Shown here: piece by piece, positions 9,256-18,683 of the stretch | Position numbering within the stretch: the first letter of the stretch is position 1 | How the letters are laid out: each line of letters begins with the position of its first letter | NCBI GenBank assembly: GCA_964608095.1 | Contig: CAZSMK010000026.1 | Span: 1-64,000, forward strand | Reading direction: 5' to 3' | Source: CAZSMK01 sp964608095 | GTDB taxonomy: Bacteria > Sumerlaeota > Sumerlaeia > MWCT01 > JAGHBZ01 | Length of the DNA stretch: 64,000 nt | Program-made: the position numbers and the translations under genes | Notes under the pieces: model-generated | What the model saw: only the letters and a program-made list of their open reading frames with translations | Database searches by the model: none | What the model was told of the DNA's origin: nothing

Positions 9256-9474
9256 ATGAAAAAACAGATATGGTTAAAGATCACAAATCCTTTACTTGCT
9301 GTTGTGTTTATCGTGCAGGTTGTAACAGGGATCTTTCATGAACAGATAGGCTATGAGACCTTCGAAGCGATTCATCCACGATTCGGATTCCTTTTGCTCA
9401 TAGTCGTTGCGCTCCATCTGTTCTTAAACTGGAGCTGGATAAAGGCTCAATATTTAAAGAAGAAAAAGAGCTGA
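9256..9474 (+). CDS. Small two-helix membrane protein, DUF4405-like
   Basis: A 72-residue protein with two predicted membrane helices (about 10-28 and 44-62) separated by a short loop. His residues lie at the helix ends (FHEQ, IHPRFGF, VALHLFLNW), a pattern like haem b-binding DUF4405 proteins that act as small cytochrome b anchors. CTCAGGAGG precedes the ATG closely. It follows the sulfurtransferase-cytochrome c gene by 73 bp on the same strand, so it could pass electrons between the quinone pool and that periplasmic haem; this is inference from context. Confidence 0.7.
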   Translation: MKKQIWLKITNPLLAVVFIVQVVTGIFHEQIGYETFEAIHPRFGFLLLIVVALHLFLNWSWIKAQYLKKKKS

Positions 9475-9493
9475 ACCTCGCAAGCGTGAACAC

Positions 9494-9973
9494 CTATTGT
9501 GCCTCGAGTTTTTTACGCCTGATTAATTCCTGCTCAACCACTTTGACATGGAATTTGGTTCCTTCAATAAGGCTGTTGAGTACCGCCTTTATGTCAGAAG
9601 GAATATCGCCAAAAACCTCGAAAAATTTATCTTCGATCATTGTGCGTTCAATATCGAATGCGTTTTGGAGCGCATCTATAGGTTTGAGATCGTTCTGTTC
9701 CGCTTCCTTGATTAATTTTTTCACATAGTCCAATGATTCCTTCACCGCTTCGATTTTGAAAACCGCCGGATCAAATGTCACTTTCCCTTCCTTTACTTTA
9801 TCCAGAGTTCCCTGTATCCAGCTCGCATGTTTTCTTTCATCCTGTACAATGCTGAACCAGAATTCCTCCATATCCATAAATTTTCGCGCGTACACACTAT
9901 AGAGATCGCCTACCGCATTCTCATGCTGTATAAGGAGCTCAATCACTTCAAGTTCGTCTTCGTGAGATTCCAT
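9494..9973 (-). CDS. Ferritin-like / rubrerythrin-type diiron protein
   Basis: A 159-residue all-helical protein with two copies of the diiron pattern: Glu in LIQHENAVG, ExxH in DERKHASW, then Glu in FDIERTMIED and a His-bearing last helix (GTKFHVKVVEQE). This is the rubrerythrin-like ferritin fold without the C-terminal rubredoxin. Such proteins remove peroxide or handle iron in anaerobes. An AAGGAGGAACAG site precedes the ATG. It is convergent with the small membrane protein and only 19 bp away, and divergent from nothing on its upstream side, since the deacetylase gene lies upstream on the same strand 163 bp away. Confidence 0.8.
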   Translation of the reverse strand: MESHEDELEVIELLIQHENAVGDLYSVYARKFMDMEEFWFSIVQDERKHASWIQGTLDKVKEGKVTFDPAVFKIEAVKESLDYVKKLIKEAEQNDLKPIDALQNAFDIERTMIEDKFFEVFGDIPSDIKAVLNSLIEGTKFHVKVVEQELIRRKKLEAQ

Positions 9974-10136
9974 AACCTGTTCCTCCTTGAGTTAATTTTA
10001 TATTTGAGAGAACCTGCTGGCACTTCGTGTAATCTAATATAAATATACTATCGATCTTCCCTGAATCACAAGCTTTTCTTTTTCTTTGCTCAGTACGGCG
10101 TTCTCGATAAAGGTAAACAAAAAGACGTTAGACCGA

Positions 10137-11087
10137 TTATGACGACTTTGAAATCCACTCAGGCGGTGTGGTAAAGGAAAAATGTTGGGATAAATACGTG
10201 AGGATTCTATTCACCGACCGAATTTTACGATCAAGTGACAGCCTGAAAAAAAGCCGCGCGCGTGACCCGGCTCCCGGAAGAACCTCGTGAAGTCGGGTAT
10301 CCACCAGATCGACTCCATGGAGTATACAACTAAGGGGGAGAAGGTTATCTCGATGATACCGAGCCAAACCAAGGAAGAACCATGAACCGATTAGTTGCGA
10401 ATAAGAGACCTGTACCGGCAATTTAAGCCGAGGAGAGACGGGAATGGGAAATTCCCATAGAACATTGAATTCTTCCGACTTGAACAGATCGATGTCGGAC
10501 AGACGAAAAGGAACCTGTGGAACTTTACGAAGATGGTGTGTGCCGAATTGTCCGCTTTGAGCCCCCTCCCGACCGATAACATTTCGTGCAATAAGCTTTA
10601 ACAACCCTGTCCATGGAGTTGAAAAAAATGAGGCATCGTATTTTAAGCCGAGTTCATACACCAGCTCGAGTACTGTTGCATTGATTTCATAACCGGGAGC
10701 TCGGAATCCACATGATGAACAACCCAGCTCCTGCTCGATCTTGTCCTGGGTTCGCTGGATTTCAGACCGTGCACGGTCTTTTTCCTGTCCGCTCATGCCG
10801 ATGAAATGTGTATAGGAATGGTTCGCAATCTCATGTCCCGCTTCCGCAGCCTGTTTCAAAAGAGAGACTTTTTCACGTAATTCAAGGTCTCTACCGGTAA
10901 CGAAAAATGTTCCCTTCACGCCATAAGCCTGGAAAAGTTCGAGTATGCGAGGAAGACCTTCAGAGAAGACCGGATCATTCGTAAACGCCTCCTCTTCAGG
11001 ATAGCCGTAGCACCGCCGGATTGCCCAAAATCCATCAAGATCAACCTGGACAAAGACAGGCGGTTTATGATTCCCGTGCAGCGTCAT
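10137..11087 (-). CDS. Polysaccharide deacetylase (NodB-type, CE4) family protein
   Basis: A 316-residue metal-dependent deacetylase-type protein. The Asp pair is in VDLDGFWA, the metal-binding His pair in ANHSYTHF, and FRAPGYEIN is the catalytic-base region, all in the order known for NodB domains. No signal peptide is visible, so it resembles the cytoplasmic group that acts on lipid-linked sugars or the YdjC/PuuE-type relatives. Start: ATG at 11087 has GGTGAG just upstream, while the longer ATG at 11117 has none. Either choice overlaps the end of the DUF488 gene upstream, so the two are probably cotranscribed. Confidence 0.82.
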   Translation of the reverse strand: MTLHGNHKPPVFVQVDLDGFWAIRRCYGYPEEEAFTNDPVFSEGLPRILELFQAYGVKGTFFVTGRDLELREKVSLLKQAAEAGHEIANHSYTHFIGMSGQEKDRARSEIQRTQDKIEQELGCSSCGFRAPGYEINATVLELVYELGLKYDASFFSTPWTGLLKLIARNVIGREGAQSGQFGTHHLRKVPQVPFRLSDIDLFKSEEFNVLWEFPIPVSPRLKLPVQVSYSQLIGSWFFLGLARYHRDNLLPLSCILHGVDLVDTRLHEVLPGAGSRARLFFRLSLDRKIRSVNRILTYLSQHFSFTTPPEWISKSS

Positions 11088-11538
11088 GGTTCTCACCAAG
11101 TTTATGCGACGAAACATTACGTTCGTCTATTATGTGCACCACGTCAATCTTCTTTTTAACAAGTTCATCGGCAATAAAGCGGCGATGACAACGAAACCAT
11201 AACGATTCAGCACACATGATAGCAACTGTTTTGCGGCGGGCAAGAGAAACAAGAGCGCTTAGTCCCGTGCGAAAATCATCAGTCTGAGTGTAGGCTTCAT
11301 ATCCGCCGGAACGAAACCCGCCCAGCAGGTCGCCAAGCCACGTATATTCGATATCAACCGTTGCCAGGACCGCATGCAGCACCTCACGAGAGAAATGAGG
11401 AAACTTTCTCGATGTAGGAAACCGACGGACATCTACAAGACTCTCTATAGTGTGGCTTTTTAAGAGACGTATAAAACTCTCCAGACTTCGATTGGAATGC
11501 CCTACTGTATATATAGTGCTTCTTTCCCGTGATAACAT
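11065..11538 (-). CDS. DUF488 family protein
   Basis: A 157-residue cytoplasmic protein. The N-terminal YTVGHSNRSLESF and the following LVDVRRFPTSRKFPHF are hallmark blocks of DUF488, a family of unknown enzymatic role with a conserved Cys/Arg-rich site; here that region is MCAESLWFRCHRRFIAD. The C-terminus overlaps the start of the deacetylase gene by 23 bp. It diverges from the TPR gene at 11607 with a 68-bp AT-rich gap that must hold both promoters. Confidence 0.85.
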   Translation of the reverse strand: MLSRERSTIYTVGHSNRSLESFIRLLKSHTIESLVDVRRFPTSRKFPHFSREVLHAVLATVDIEYTWLGDLLGGFRSGGYEAYTQTDDFRTGLSALVSLARRKTVAIMCAESLWFRCHRRFIADELVKKKIDVVHIIDERNVSSHKLGENHDAARES

Positions 11539-11606
11539 TTACAGTTGACTTATTTTACCCCAAATAGGTTAATCTTAACCTTAAATTCTATTCAACTCAG
11601 ACTGAT

Positions 11607-12314
11607 ATGGCAAAACCAAAACACAAAAAAGCACGTCAGGAACGAAAATCTATCCGAACACAGGATAAGAGACCTCAAGCGGATGAGAAAACTTCAAGTA
11701 AAGAGATGTTGTCGCCCTTGACCCTGGTCATTATCTTTCTCGTCATCGAGGTGTTTATCATCCTCCTTATGAAGGACGATTACATCATCTCCTATCATAC
11801 GTCCCATGCCCGTGAGGCTGCCAAAGAGAAGAACTATGATAAGGCGCTCAAACATTATGCAAAACTCATAAAAATCGCCCCTGACAGCGCAACCGTAAAC
11901 CTCGAAGTAGCCAATACCTATTTCGAAAAAGGCAACTATGATAACGCGATTACTTTTTATCAAAGGCTCCTTGACCTTGATCTAAAAGAGCCGATAGAAG
12001 GGGTGCATGCGAAATTAGGTTTGTGCTTTCTGGAGAAAAATAACCGCGAAAAGGCGCTTGCTCATTTCAGGAATGAGTTGGAAATAAATACCCGCGATCC
12101 GTTCGCCAATTTTTACCTGGGCGAGGAATATCTGAAAAGAGGAAACTATGCCAGGGCAGCTCAGCATTTTCAGGTAGTCGCTCATGACCGACGGTTTACA
12201 GAAAAAATCAGGGAGTACTGGCAAGAGATTGAACGAGAAGTCCTGGCTCAGGAAACCGGGACAACCGATGAATCTCCCGGAGAGAAACCGCCTGAAGGTA
12301 AAGACAAATCTTGA
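11607..12314 (+). CDS. Membrane-anchored TPR protein
   Basis: A 235-residue protein. A basic N-terminus rich in K/R (about 1-35) is followed by one membrane helix (about 37-55, LTLVIIFLVIEVFIILLM). Residues 65-205 form at least four tetratricopeptide repeats with the usual A/Y/G spacing (for example AAKEKNYDKALKHYAKLIKI). The tail is Glu/Pro-rich. The repeats should face the periplasm if the basic end is inside, so it is probably a scaffold. It precedes the FHA-phosphatase gene by 58 bp. No ribosome binding site is evident before the ATG. Confidence 0.75.
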   Translation: MAKPKHKKARQERKSIRTQDKRPQADEKTSSKEMLSPLTLVIIFLVIEVFIILLMKDDYIISYHTSHAREAAKEKNYDKALKHYAKLIKIAPDSATVNLEVANTYFEKGNYDNAITFYQRLLDLDLKEPIEGVHAKLGLCFLEKNNREKALAHFRNELEINTRDPFANFYLGEEYLKRGNYARAAQHFQVVAHDRRFTEKIREYWQEIEREVLAQETGTTDESPGEKPPEGKDKS

Positions 12315-12372
12315 CGGCAAATAGGTTAACACATAAAAAATAAGAAGATTTAAGTAAAGAGAAGTATACGAA

Positions 12373-14040
12373 ATGCCACGATTAGTTATTGATTCAGGAA
12401 TCGACAGCGGAATGGTCTATCCACTGACTGAACCTGTGACCACCATAGGACGCAGCCCCTCGAACACGATTCAAATCATAGATCGTAAAGTCTCTCGCTA
12501 TCATTCGGAAATTCACCAGATTAATAATACCTTCTCTCTCAAGGACCTGGGGAGTAAGAACGGCACCTATGCCAACGATCAGTTGATCGCGGATGATTAT
12601 GTGCTGCAAAACAACGATAGAATCAGAATCGGCGATACGGTGATGTCTTTTGAACATGATTCACCTGCGCAATCGGAGAAAGATTCAACCACACGTTCCG
12701 TTCGGCTGGTCTCGGAAATGGAATGGAAGGGAACCAAAAAAACCTTATCCGTAGATACCAAACCGGAATTTAGATTCCGTGTGGATACGGCAACGGCTGA
12801 TTTACTCAAGGATTCCTCGCACCGTCTCGAGATCTTGTATCAGGTCGGCGAAGCTATTCGAAGCGTATTCGACATCTACGACTTGCAGAACAAAATCATA
12901 GAAATAATTTTCAACGTAATCCAGCCGGATCGGGGATGTATCTTGCTCAAAGACACCAAAACAGGGCAGTTTATGCCACGCGCGGTCAAGACGCGCGAAG
13001 AAGAAGACATCACACTCTCTCAACACATTGTCAAGCAATGCGTGGAAGAAAAGATCTCTATCCTGGTAAGCGATGCCGCTTCCGACGAACGGTTCAAATC
13101 TGTCGATAGTATAGTGCAAGAGCGAATCAGATCAGCCATGTGCTCACCACTCGTGTTCAAGGATGAAGTCATCGGGCTTATCTACGTTGACACGCGTAAT
13201 CGTATGATCTCGTATGGCCAGGAAGAGCTCGAGTTATTGACCGGTATAAGCAATCAGGCAGCGCTCGCTATCGTGAACGCACGCTTGTATGAACAACTTA
13301 TCCAGCAGACCAAGCTCGAGAAAGAACTCGAAATCGCCCGTACAATCCAGATGAACCTTCTTCCCCGAAGTAACCCGGAAATAGATAATTTCGAAATTGC
13401 GGCAACAAGCATACCGGCGACAAAAGTCGGGGGAGACTATTATGATTTTATCGAACTCCCAAACAGGCAATGGGGAATCGCCGTGGGTGACGTCTCCGGT
13501 AAAGGGGTTCCCGCCGCAATCCTCATCGCTACCGTTCGCGCACTCCTGAAAAGCGAATCGGTGAGAAGCAGGGCGTCGGTTACCAGCGTAGTCGCAAAAG
13601 TAAACAACCTTACCTGCCACGATGTCACCAGCAATATGTTCATTACCTTGCTTTACGGTGTTCTTAATCCACAAACCCGCAGCTTTGAATACGTCAACGC
13701 CGGTCATTCTCATCCGCTTCTTATACTCCCCGATGGAAAATGCATGCCCCTCACCATAGGGGGATATTTCATGGGTCTCATGGAAGATATCGACTATCGG
13801 AAAGAACTGGTCACCTTACCACCCGGTTCCCTGATGGTCATTTACAGCGACGGCGTGGTGGATACCCTTAATTCAGCCGGCACCTTTTTCGGTGTCGACC
13901 GGTTGAAAGATGTCCTGGACAAATATCGAACCAAACCTGCCACCGTTATACGGGATCAAATCCTTGAGGAACTTGATAATTTCCGTGAGGATGCCGAGGT
14001 ATTTGACGACATGACACTGGTTGTGATTAAATCCTTGTAA
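12373..14040 (+). CDS. FHA-GAF-SpoIIE-type serine phosphatase
   Basis: A 555-residue cytoplasmic signalling protein in three parts. The FHA domain (about 1-95) has TIGRSPSN, SRYHSEI and LGSKNGT, which read phosphothreonine. A GAF domain spans about 150-310. The PP2C/SpoIIE phosphatase domain (about 320-555) starts with the typical linker ELEIARTIQMNLLPR and contains GGDYYDF, GDVSGKGVPAA and the metal-binding Asp in YSDGVVDTLN and FDDMTLVVI. It likely switches a partner protein by dephosphorylation in response to a GAF ligand. It heads a forward run with the BatD and BatE-like genes, suggesting control of the envelope complex they encode. Confidence 0.9.
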   Translation: MPRLVIDSGIDSGMVYPLTEPVTTIGRSPSNTIQIIDRKVSRYHSEIHQINNTFSLKDLGSKNGTYANDQLIADDYVLQNNDRIRIGDTVMSFEHDSPAQSEKDSTTRSVRLVSEMEWKGTKKTLSVDTKPEFRFRVDTATADLLKDSSHRLEILYQVGEAIRSVFDIYDLQNKIIEIIFNVIQPDRGCILLKDTKTGQFMPRAVKTREEEDITLSQHIVKQCVEEKISILVSDAASDERFKSVDSIVQERIRSAMCSPLVFKDEVIGLIYVDTRNRMISYGQEELELLTGISNQAALAIVNARLYEQLIQQTKLEKELEIARTIQMNLLPRSNPEIDNFEIAATSIPATKVGGDYYDFIELPNRQWGIAVGDVSGKGVPAAILIATVRALLKSESVRSRASVTSVVAKVNNLTCHDVTSNMFITLLYGVLNPQTRSFEYVNAGHSHPLLILPDGKCMPLTIGGYFMGLMEDIDYRKELVTLPPGSLMVIYSDGVVDTLNSAGTFFGVDRLKDVLDKYRTKPATVIRDQILEELDNFREDAEVFDDMTLVVIKSL

Positions 14041-14099
14041 TGGATTTTTTCATAAATAGAGGATACTTCGCTTGAGTGTTTCTTCTTTCTTCTTCTTAA

Positions 14100-16031
14100 A
14101 TGAAACCACTGAATAACATAGGCTTTTTAATAATTCTCATGGTGGTGCTGAGCAGCGCTGCACCGGCACAAGAGGTAACTGTCACGGCTGAGGTCGACCG
14201 CGCTAAAATCACCCTGAGCGAAACGATTCGTTACAGTGTCAAGGTTAGCGGGGCAACCCAGGGATTACCCTCCCCTCAATTTCCTGACTTCTCCGACTTT
14301 GTGGTGCTACAAACTCTACCCGTGTCGACACAGATTTTTCAGTCCGGCACCACGGTAGAGGTAAGCAAAGTTACCGGCGTAGTGTTGAAACCCAAATCCC
14401 TTGGGACTTTTGTAATACCGCCTACGTCAATCGTTCATAACGGAAAGGCGCTGCAAAGCAATTCGATAACCATAGAAGTGGTCAAGGACAGTGGTGAAGC
14501 GCTCCCACCGAAACTCGAGAAATTAGGCGTGATTTCCGCGGTCACACAGAACGCGGCAATGAACCAATGGCTGCGAGGAAGACTCTTTATCCTTGCAGAA
14601 GCACGACCGACCGAAATCTATATAGGACAACCCGCTACGCTTACCTATTATCTTTATACAGACGGGGTACAGATAGGCTCGCCAAAATTTATGGCGCCTG
14701 AACCACAATATACCGACTTCATAAAACATCCAATCAAAGAGCCTACGGAACTTAAGTTCGAACGGAAAAGTCTGGATGACAAATTATATGACGTAGCAAC
14801 GATTCACTCCAATGCACTGATCCCTACCAAAACCGGCGAGTATACGCTTGATCCGCTGAAAATGGCGTGTGCGGCGCTACTTCCTCCCCATTTGCGGCAA
14901 AGGCAGAGCGCTCCACGAAGTTTTTTCGACGATGACCTCTTCGATCAATTCTTCAACGATCCTTTTTTTTCCTCGCCTTTCGAGCGCAATACTATTACCG
15001 CAGTCATGGCAAGCCAACCGGTAACTATTTCGGTGAAGGACTTACCCCAACCCGCTCCTGCTGATTTCTCAGGAACCGTGGGAAATTATACCCTGCATGC
15101 CACCGTGGATAGAACCTCGGGTCGGGAAGATGAGTTGATCACACTCAAGCTCAAGTTCACGGGTACCGGTTTTGTAGACAGCATTTCCGAACCTGCTGTG
15201 AAAGAACTACCTGACTTTGAAGTCTATAGTTCCAAGAGCAAGAGCGAAAACCAGGTATTGGGCAGTGTACTTGGCGGTGATAAGGAGTTTGAATATGTGC
15301 TTCGTCCCACGCGTTCTGGAACATTTTCCATTCCTGCTATCGACTACACCTTTTTCAATCCCGACATCGGGGAATACCAGACATGCACCACCAATCCGAT
15401 AACATTGGACATTGCAGCAGTCAAAAAAGAACAACCGCGTGTTATTGCCTCCGCTCCTGCAGACGCAGACGCTGGTGCGTCCTCTGAAAAAGGCGAATCG
15501 GTTGTTTCAATCGGTAAAGACATTAACTATATCCATACGGGCGCCACCAGGGCTTTACGCCCAGCCGGATATATATTTACCAGCCCCATGCTGCTCTGGT
15601 TTCAACTCATACCGGCGCTGGCGGTGGTGGCGGCGTTCTTTCTGAACAGGCGTCAGGAACGTTTGGCTGCCGACCGCGGACTTGCACGCCGTTTGTATGC
15701 ACGTGGAGTTGCGGCACGACGCCTACGATACGTCAAAAACCTGCTCGAGCCCGGTAACGCGGATGAGTTCTTTGCTGAAATCTCGAATGCGCTACGCGGC
15801 TTCATCGCCGATAAAATTAACCATGCGGCAGCCGGCCTCACCGTTGATAAGGCATTGGAACACCTTTGCCTCCATAACGTTCCCGAACATGAATGTACAC
15901 GGATTAAAGAAATCCTTGAACAATGCGACAACGCTCGGTATGCACCGGTTAAACCCGGTCTTGACGAGATGCAGGAAGTTTATCAACAAAGTGCACGCAT
16001 TATTAATTCCCTGGAGAAACATCTACGATGA
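14100..16031 (+). CDS. batD: BatD-like envelope protein (oxygen tolerance domain)
   Basis: A 643-residue exported membrane protein. It has a signal peptide (about 1-24, ending SSAAPAQ), a long beta-rich BatD region (about 25-470) beginning VTVTAEVDRAKITLSETI, a membrane helix near 500-520 (LLWFQLIPALAVVAAFFL) and a cytoplasmic helical tail. BatD proteins are part of the Bacteroides aerotolerance type system with MoxR ATPases and VWA proteins. A low-complexity Phe/Asp-rich patch (about residues 278-298) is notable. The stop overlaps the next start as ATGA, so BatD and BatE are translationally coupled. BatA, BatB and MoxR are not in the window. Confidence 0.82.
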   Translation: MKPLNNIGFLIILMVVLSSAAPAQEVTVTAEVDRAKITLSETIRYSVKVSGATQGLPSPQFPDFSDFVVLQTLPVSTQIFQSGTTVEVSKVTGVVLKPKSLGTFVIPPTSIVHNGKALQSNSITIEVVKDSGEALPPKLEKLGVISAVTQNAAMNQWLRGRLFILAEARPTEIYIGQPATLTYYLYTDGVQIGSPKFMAPEPQYTDFIKHPIKEPTELKFERKSLDDKLYDVATIHSNALIPTKTGEYTLDPLKMACAALLPPHLRQRQSAPRSFFDDDLFDQFFNDPFFSSPFERNTITAVMASQPVTISVKDLPQPAPADFSGTVGNYTLHATVDRTSGREDELITLKLKFTGTGFVDSISEPAVKELPDFEVYSSKSKSENQVLGSVLGGDKEFEYVLRPTRSGTFSIPAIDYTFFNPDIGEYQTCTTNPITLDIAAVKKEQPRVIASAPADADAGASSEKGESVVSIGKDINYIHTGATRALRPAGYIFTSPMLLWFQLIPALAVVAAFFLNRRQERLAADRGLARRLYARGVAARRLRYVKNLLEPGNADEFFAEISNALRGFIADKINHAAAGLTVDKALEHLCLHNVPEHECTRIKEILEQCDNARYAPVKPGLDEMQEVYQQSARIINSLEKHLR

Positions 16032-16837
16032 GCCTGAGCCGCATACGTGTTCACCTGATGAGTATTCTGATAGGGCTTATATGTACATGCCCGATAGTGT
16101 CCATTTTTGCACAACAAGCCGACTCCGAGACCGCAGGACTATCAGGTGAAGCGCCCACCGAGTTATTCGAAAAGGCAAACCGTCTCTATCAGCAAGGAAA
16201 GTTCAAGCAGGCGGCTAATCTTTATCTTGAAATAATCAACAGGGGTTACCCCAGTCCTGTGCTCTGGTACAACCTCGGTAACAGTTATGTCAAATCAGGC
16301 AAAACCGGCAACGCCGTAGTCGCCTACGAACGGGCGATTCGGTTCGCACCACGCGACCGCGACCTACGCGATAACCTTAGTCTCATTCAACCTTCAGAAA
16401 ATAAAAAACAACCTTTCATTCTGCTCATACCCTTTGTTGCCATACTGAATTATTTCACCCTTAACGAGCTCTTCCTCATCGCCGAAATACTTTACCTCTC
16501 TGTCTGCATGATATTCATATTGAAATTATTGCGCCTATCAGAGAAACTCACCATTATTATGCGGAAACTTGTAAAGCCTGTTCTCGTTCTCTTCCTGATA
16601 TCTCTTTGTTTCTTTGCCCTCAAATTTCACCGAGAAATGATGCTAACCCATGGCGTCATCATCGAAGACAAAACTATAGCCCGGAGCGGTCCGGGCGAGG
16701 AGTTTACGGAAATTATGCTGCTACCGGAAGGCACAAAGTGTAGACTCCTTGCCGGTAAATCCAACGGATGGGTAAAGATACGAAGCGCTGGTGGTCGGAC
16801 AGGGTATATCCCATCACCCGCTATTGAAAAAATCTGA
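16028..16837 (+). CDS. BatE-like TPR and SH3 protein
   Basis: A 269-residue protein. It has an N-terminal signal or anchor (about 8-28), TPR repeats (about 45-115, with FEKANRLYQQGKFKQAANLYLEI and YNLGNSYVKSGKTGNAVVAY in part), two membrane helices (about 135-175 and 182-202), and a C-terminal SH3-like domain with RSGPGEEFTEI and GWVKIRSAGGRTGYIP. This order is that of BatE proteins. The start overlaps the BatD stop by four bases, which supports both the start and a shared complex. PgeF begins 14 bp after it. Confidence 0.8.
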   Translation: MSLSRIRVHLMSILIGLICTCPIVSIFAQQADSETAGLSGEAPTELFEKANRLYQQGKFKQAANLYLEIINRGYPSPVLWYNLGNSYVKSGKTGNAVVAYERAIRFAPRDRDLRDNLSLIQPSENKKQPFILLIPFVAILNYFTLNELFLIAEILYLSVCMIFILKLLRLSEKLTIIMRKLVKPVLVLFLISLCFFALKFHREMMLTHGVIIEDKTIARSGPGEEFTEIMLLPEGTKCRLLAGKSNGWVKIRSAGGRTGYIPSPAIEKI

Positions 16838-16851
16838 CCTTTTTTAATCCC

Positions 16852-17613
16852 ATGAATAATGTGCTCATACACAACGAATCGATAGCGGGCGTCTACACCG
16901 GTCAGGCTCTGAACGGTGTGGTTATGGCGACCTCGACGCGGCGCATCGGATCCGCTGGCTATGACCGCGTGGAAAAGTTAAAAGAATTTGCCGCACTTCT
17001 CGAGATAAATCCCCACACATTTGTCTTCTCCCGACAGGTTCACGGCGATCGCATTCATGAAATCACACACCCTCAGACAGGAGAAACCTTCGTCAAATTA
17101 GACGGTGTCGACGCCATGATCACTCCCATCCCGGGCGTTATGCTCTCCGTGTTCACGGCGGATTGTGTCCCCGTCTTTTTTGCCGACCCCGTTCGACGCA
17201 TTGTCGCCATCGCTCATTGCGGCTGGAAAGGAACCCTGCGTAATTTAACCCGCAAGGTCATCCAGCGATTTTTGAAATCTGGTTGTAGGGTAAACGACCT
17301 ACATGTTCACATCGGTCCCGCGATTTGCGGTTCTTGTTACGAGGTCTCTCCCGAACTCATACACCAATTCAAAAAAGCGTTCGGGAACGAAAGTGAAGAA
17401 CGTGGCTTCATCCGCGGCAGATGTCTCGATCTTAAACTTCTCAACATGTGGCAGGCACAGCAAGAAGGTGTCCAATCCGAACGACTCGCCGTATCGCCCT
17501 TTTGCACGAAATGTCGTAACGATCTCTTTTATTCGTATCGCACCGAAGGCGACCGAGCAGGACGAATGATATCCACTATCTACCTACATGATACGGCGGT
17601 GAACCAACCATGA
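16852..17613 (+). CDS. pgeF: PgeF/YfiH (laccase-domain) purine nucleosidase-type protein
   Basis: A 253-residue protein of the polyphenol oxidase/laccase-domain family now known as PgeF/YfiH/YlmD. The metal and catalytic motifs are all present: SRQVHGDRI, FTADCVPVFFAD, IAHCGWKGT and GPAICGSCYEV. E. coli PgeF edits peptidoglycan precursors, while relatives act as purine nucleoside phosphorylases, so the reaction is ambiguous. It follows the BatE-like gene by 14 bp and its stop overlaps the next start by four bases, as part of one long transcript. Confidence 0.9.
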   Translation: MNNVLIHNESIAGVYTGQALNGVVMATSTRRIGSAGYDRVEKLKEFAALLEINPHTFVFSRQVHGDRIHEITHPQTGETFVKLDGVDAMITPIPGVMLSVFTADCVPVFFADPVRRIVAIAHCGWKGTLRNLTRKVIQRFLKSGCRVNDLHVHIGPAICGSCYEVSPELIHQFKKAFGNESEERGFIRGRCLDLKLLNMWQAQQEGVQSERLAVSPFCTKCRNDLFYSYRTEGDRAGRMISTIYLHDTAVNQP

Positions 17614-18614
17614 AGATGAAGAAAAAACCTCAAAATTCCGCCTATTCTCTCATGAGAAAAGCTGCGGGATTCCAGACAAGCTTTGTGCTGCTGGTAAGCA
17701 ACGAGGTGGGTATTCTGCAAACCCTATCAGGCGAGTCAACGACGGCAAACGCACTTGCACGCCGTCTAAAACTTAACGCCGAAGCAGTAGATCTTGTGCT
17801 CAACGCACTTGCAGGAGCAGGGATTCTGATGAAAAACAAAGAGCTCTACTCCATGCCGCGCACTATCCAGCCTTTTTTCAGCCGTGACTCCTATACCTAT
17901 ATCGGCGACATCCTGCACTACTTCTATAATGACCTTAAACCATGGATGCAGCTCGAGCAGGTTCTGCGCAACGGCAGATACGCCGGAGAACATGAATCTG
18001 AGAAACTCCGTGACGCCGCTCAGATCAAGGCGTTCGTCAAAGGTATGGCGAACATCACCCGGCTGGAAATCCGAAATGTCCTCAAAATCATAGACCCTTC
18101 TAATTATCGCATGATGCTCGACCTTGGCGGCTCTCCCGGTACAGCGGCAGTCGAGTTTTGTCGACGCAACAGGACTATGAAAGCCGTGGTCTTCGACCGT
18201 CCGGAAGTGCTGCCGTTTGCGGTTCGAGAAATCAAAAAAGCAGACCTCGCCGACAGAATATCAACCATGCCGGGCGACTTTAACCGCCAACTCTCGCTCA
18301 GGGGTTTTGACCTCATCTATGCAGCAAATGTCATTCATGCCTATTCACTCGATGAGATACGGAATCTCTTTCAACGATGTTATGGTGCGTTAAGTGCCGG
18401 CGGGACCATTGTCATCAAGGATTTTTTACTCAACGAAGATGCCACCAAACCGGTCGCCAATTCCTTGTTCGCCATCAATATGCTTGTAAACACTCCCGGT
18501 GGGCGCTCCTATACCATCGACGAGGTCAAAACAGCCCTCAAAAAAACAGGATTTCATACAAAACATTTTGCATGGGTATCTCCTAACTCAGCCCTCCTGA
18601 GCGCACAGAAATAA
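17610..18614 (+). CDS. SAM-dependent O-methyltransferase with winged-helix N-terminal domain
   Basis: A 334-residue methyltransferase of the plant-type O-methyltransferase fold. Residues 15-95 are a winged-helix dimerisation domain (TTANALARRLKLN, DLVLNALAGAGIL). The Rossmann domain starts with MMLDLGGSPGTAAVEF (SAM-binding motif I), followed by VVFDRPEV and DLIYAANVIHAY. Relatives methylate hydroxyl groups in secondary metabolism or act in cofactor pathways; no substrate can be named. It begins in an ATGA overlap with pgeF and ends the forward run; a reverse gene follows. Confidence 0.85.
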   Translation: MKMKKKPQNSAYSLMRKAAGFQTSFVLLVSNEVGILQTLSGESTTANALARRLKLNAEAVDLVLNALAGAGILMKNKELYSMPRTIQPFFSRDSYTYIGDILHYFYNDLKPWMQLEQVLRNGRYAGEHESEKLRDAAQIKAFVKGMANITRLEIRNVLKIIDPSNYRMMLDLGGSPGTAAVEFCRRNRTMKAVVFDRPEVLPFAVREIKKADLADRISTMPGDFNRQLSLRGFDLIYAANVIHAYSLDEIRNLFQRCYGALSAGGTIVIKDFLLNEDATKPVANSLFAINMLVNTPGGRSYTIDEVKTALKKTGFHTKHFAWVSPNSALLSAQK

Positions 18615-18683
18615 CAGGCTACAATATAAAGAAGTGAATGGGGTGCTACTGCTGATAAAGGCAGGCAAATAAGTCTCGACGCC

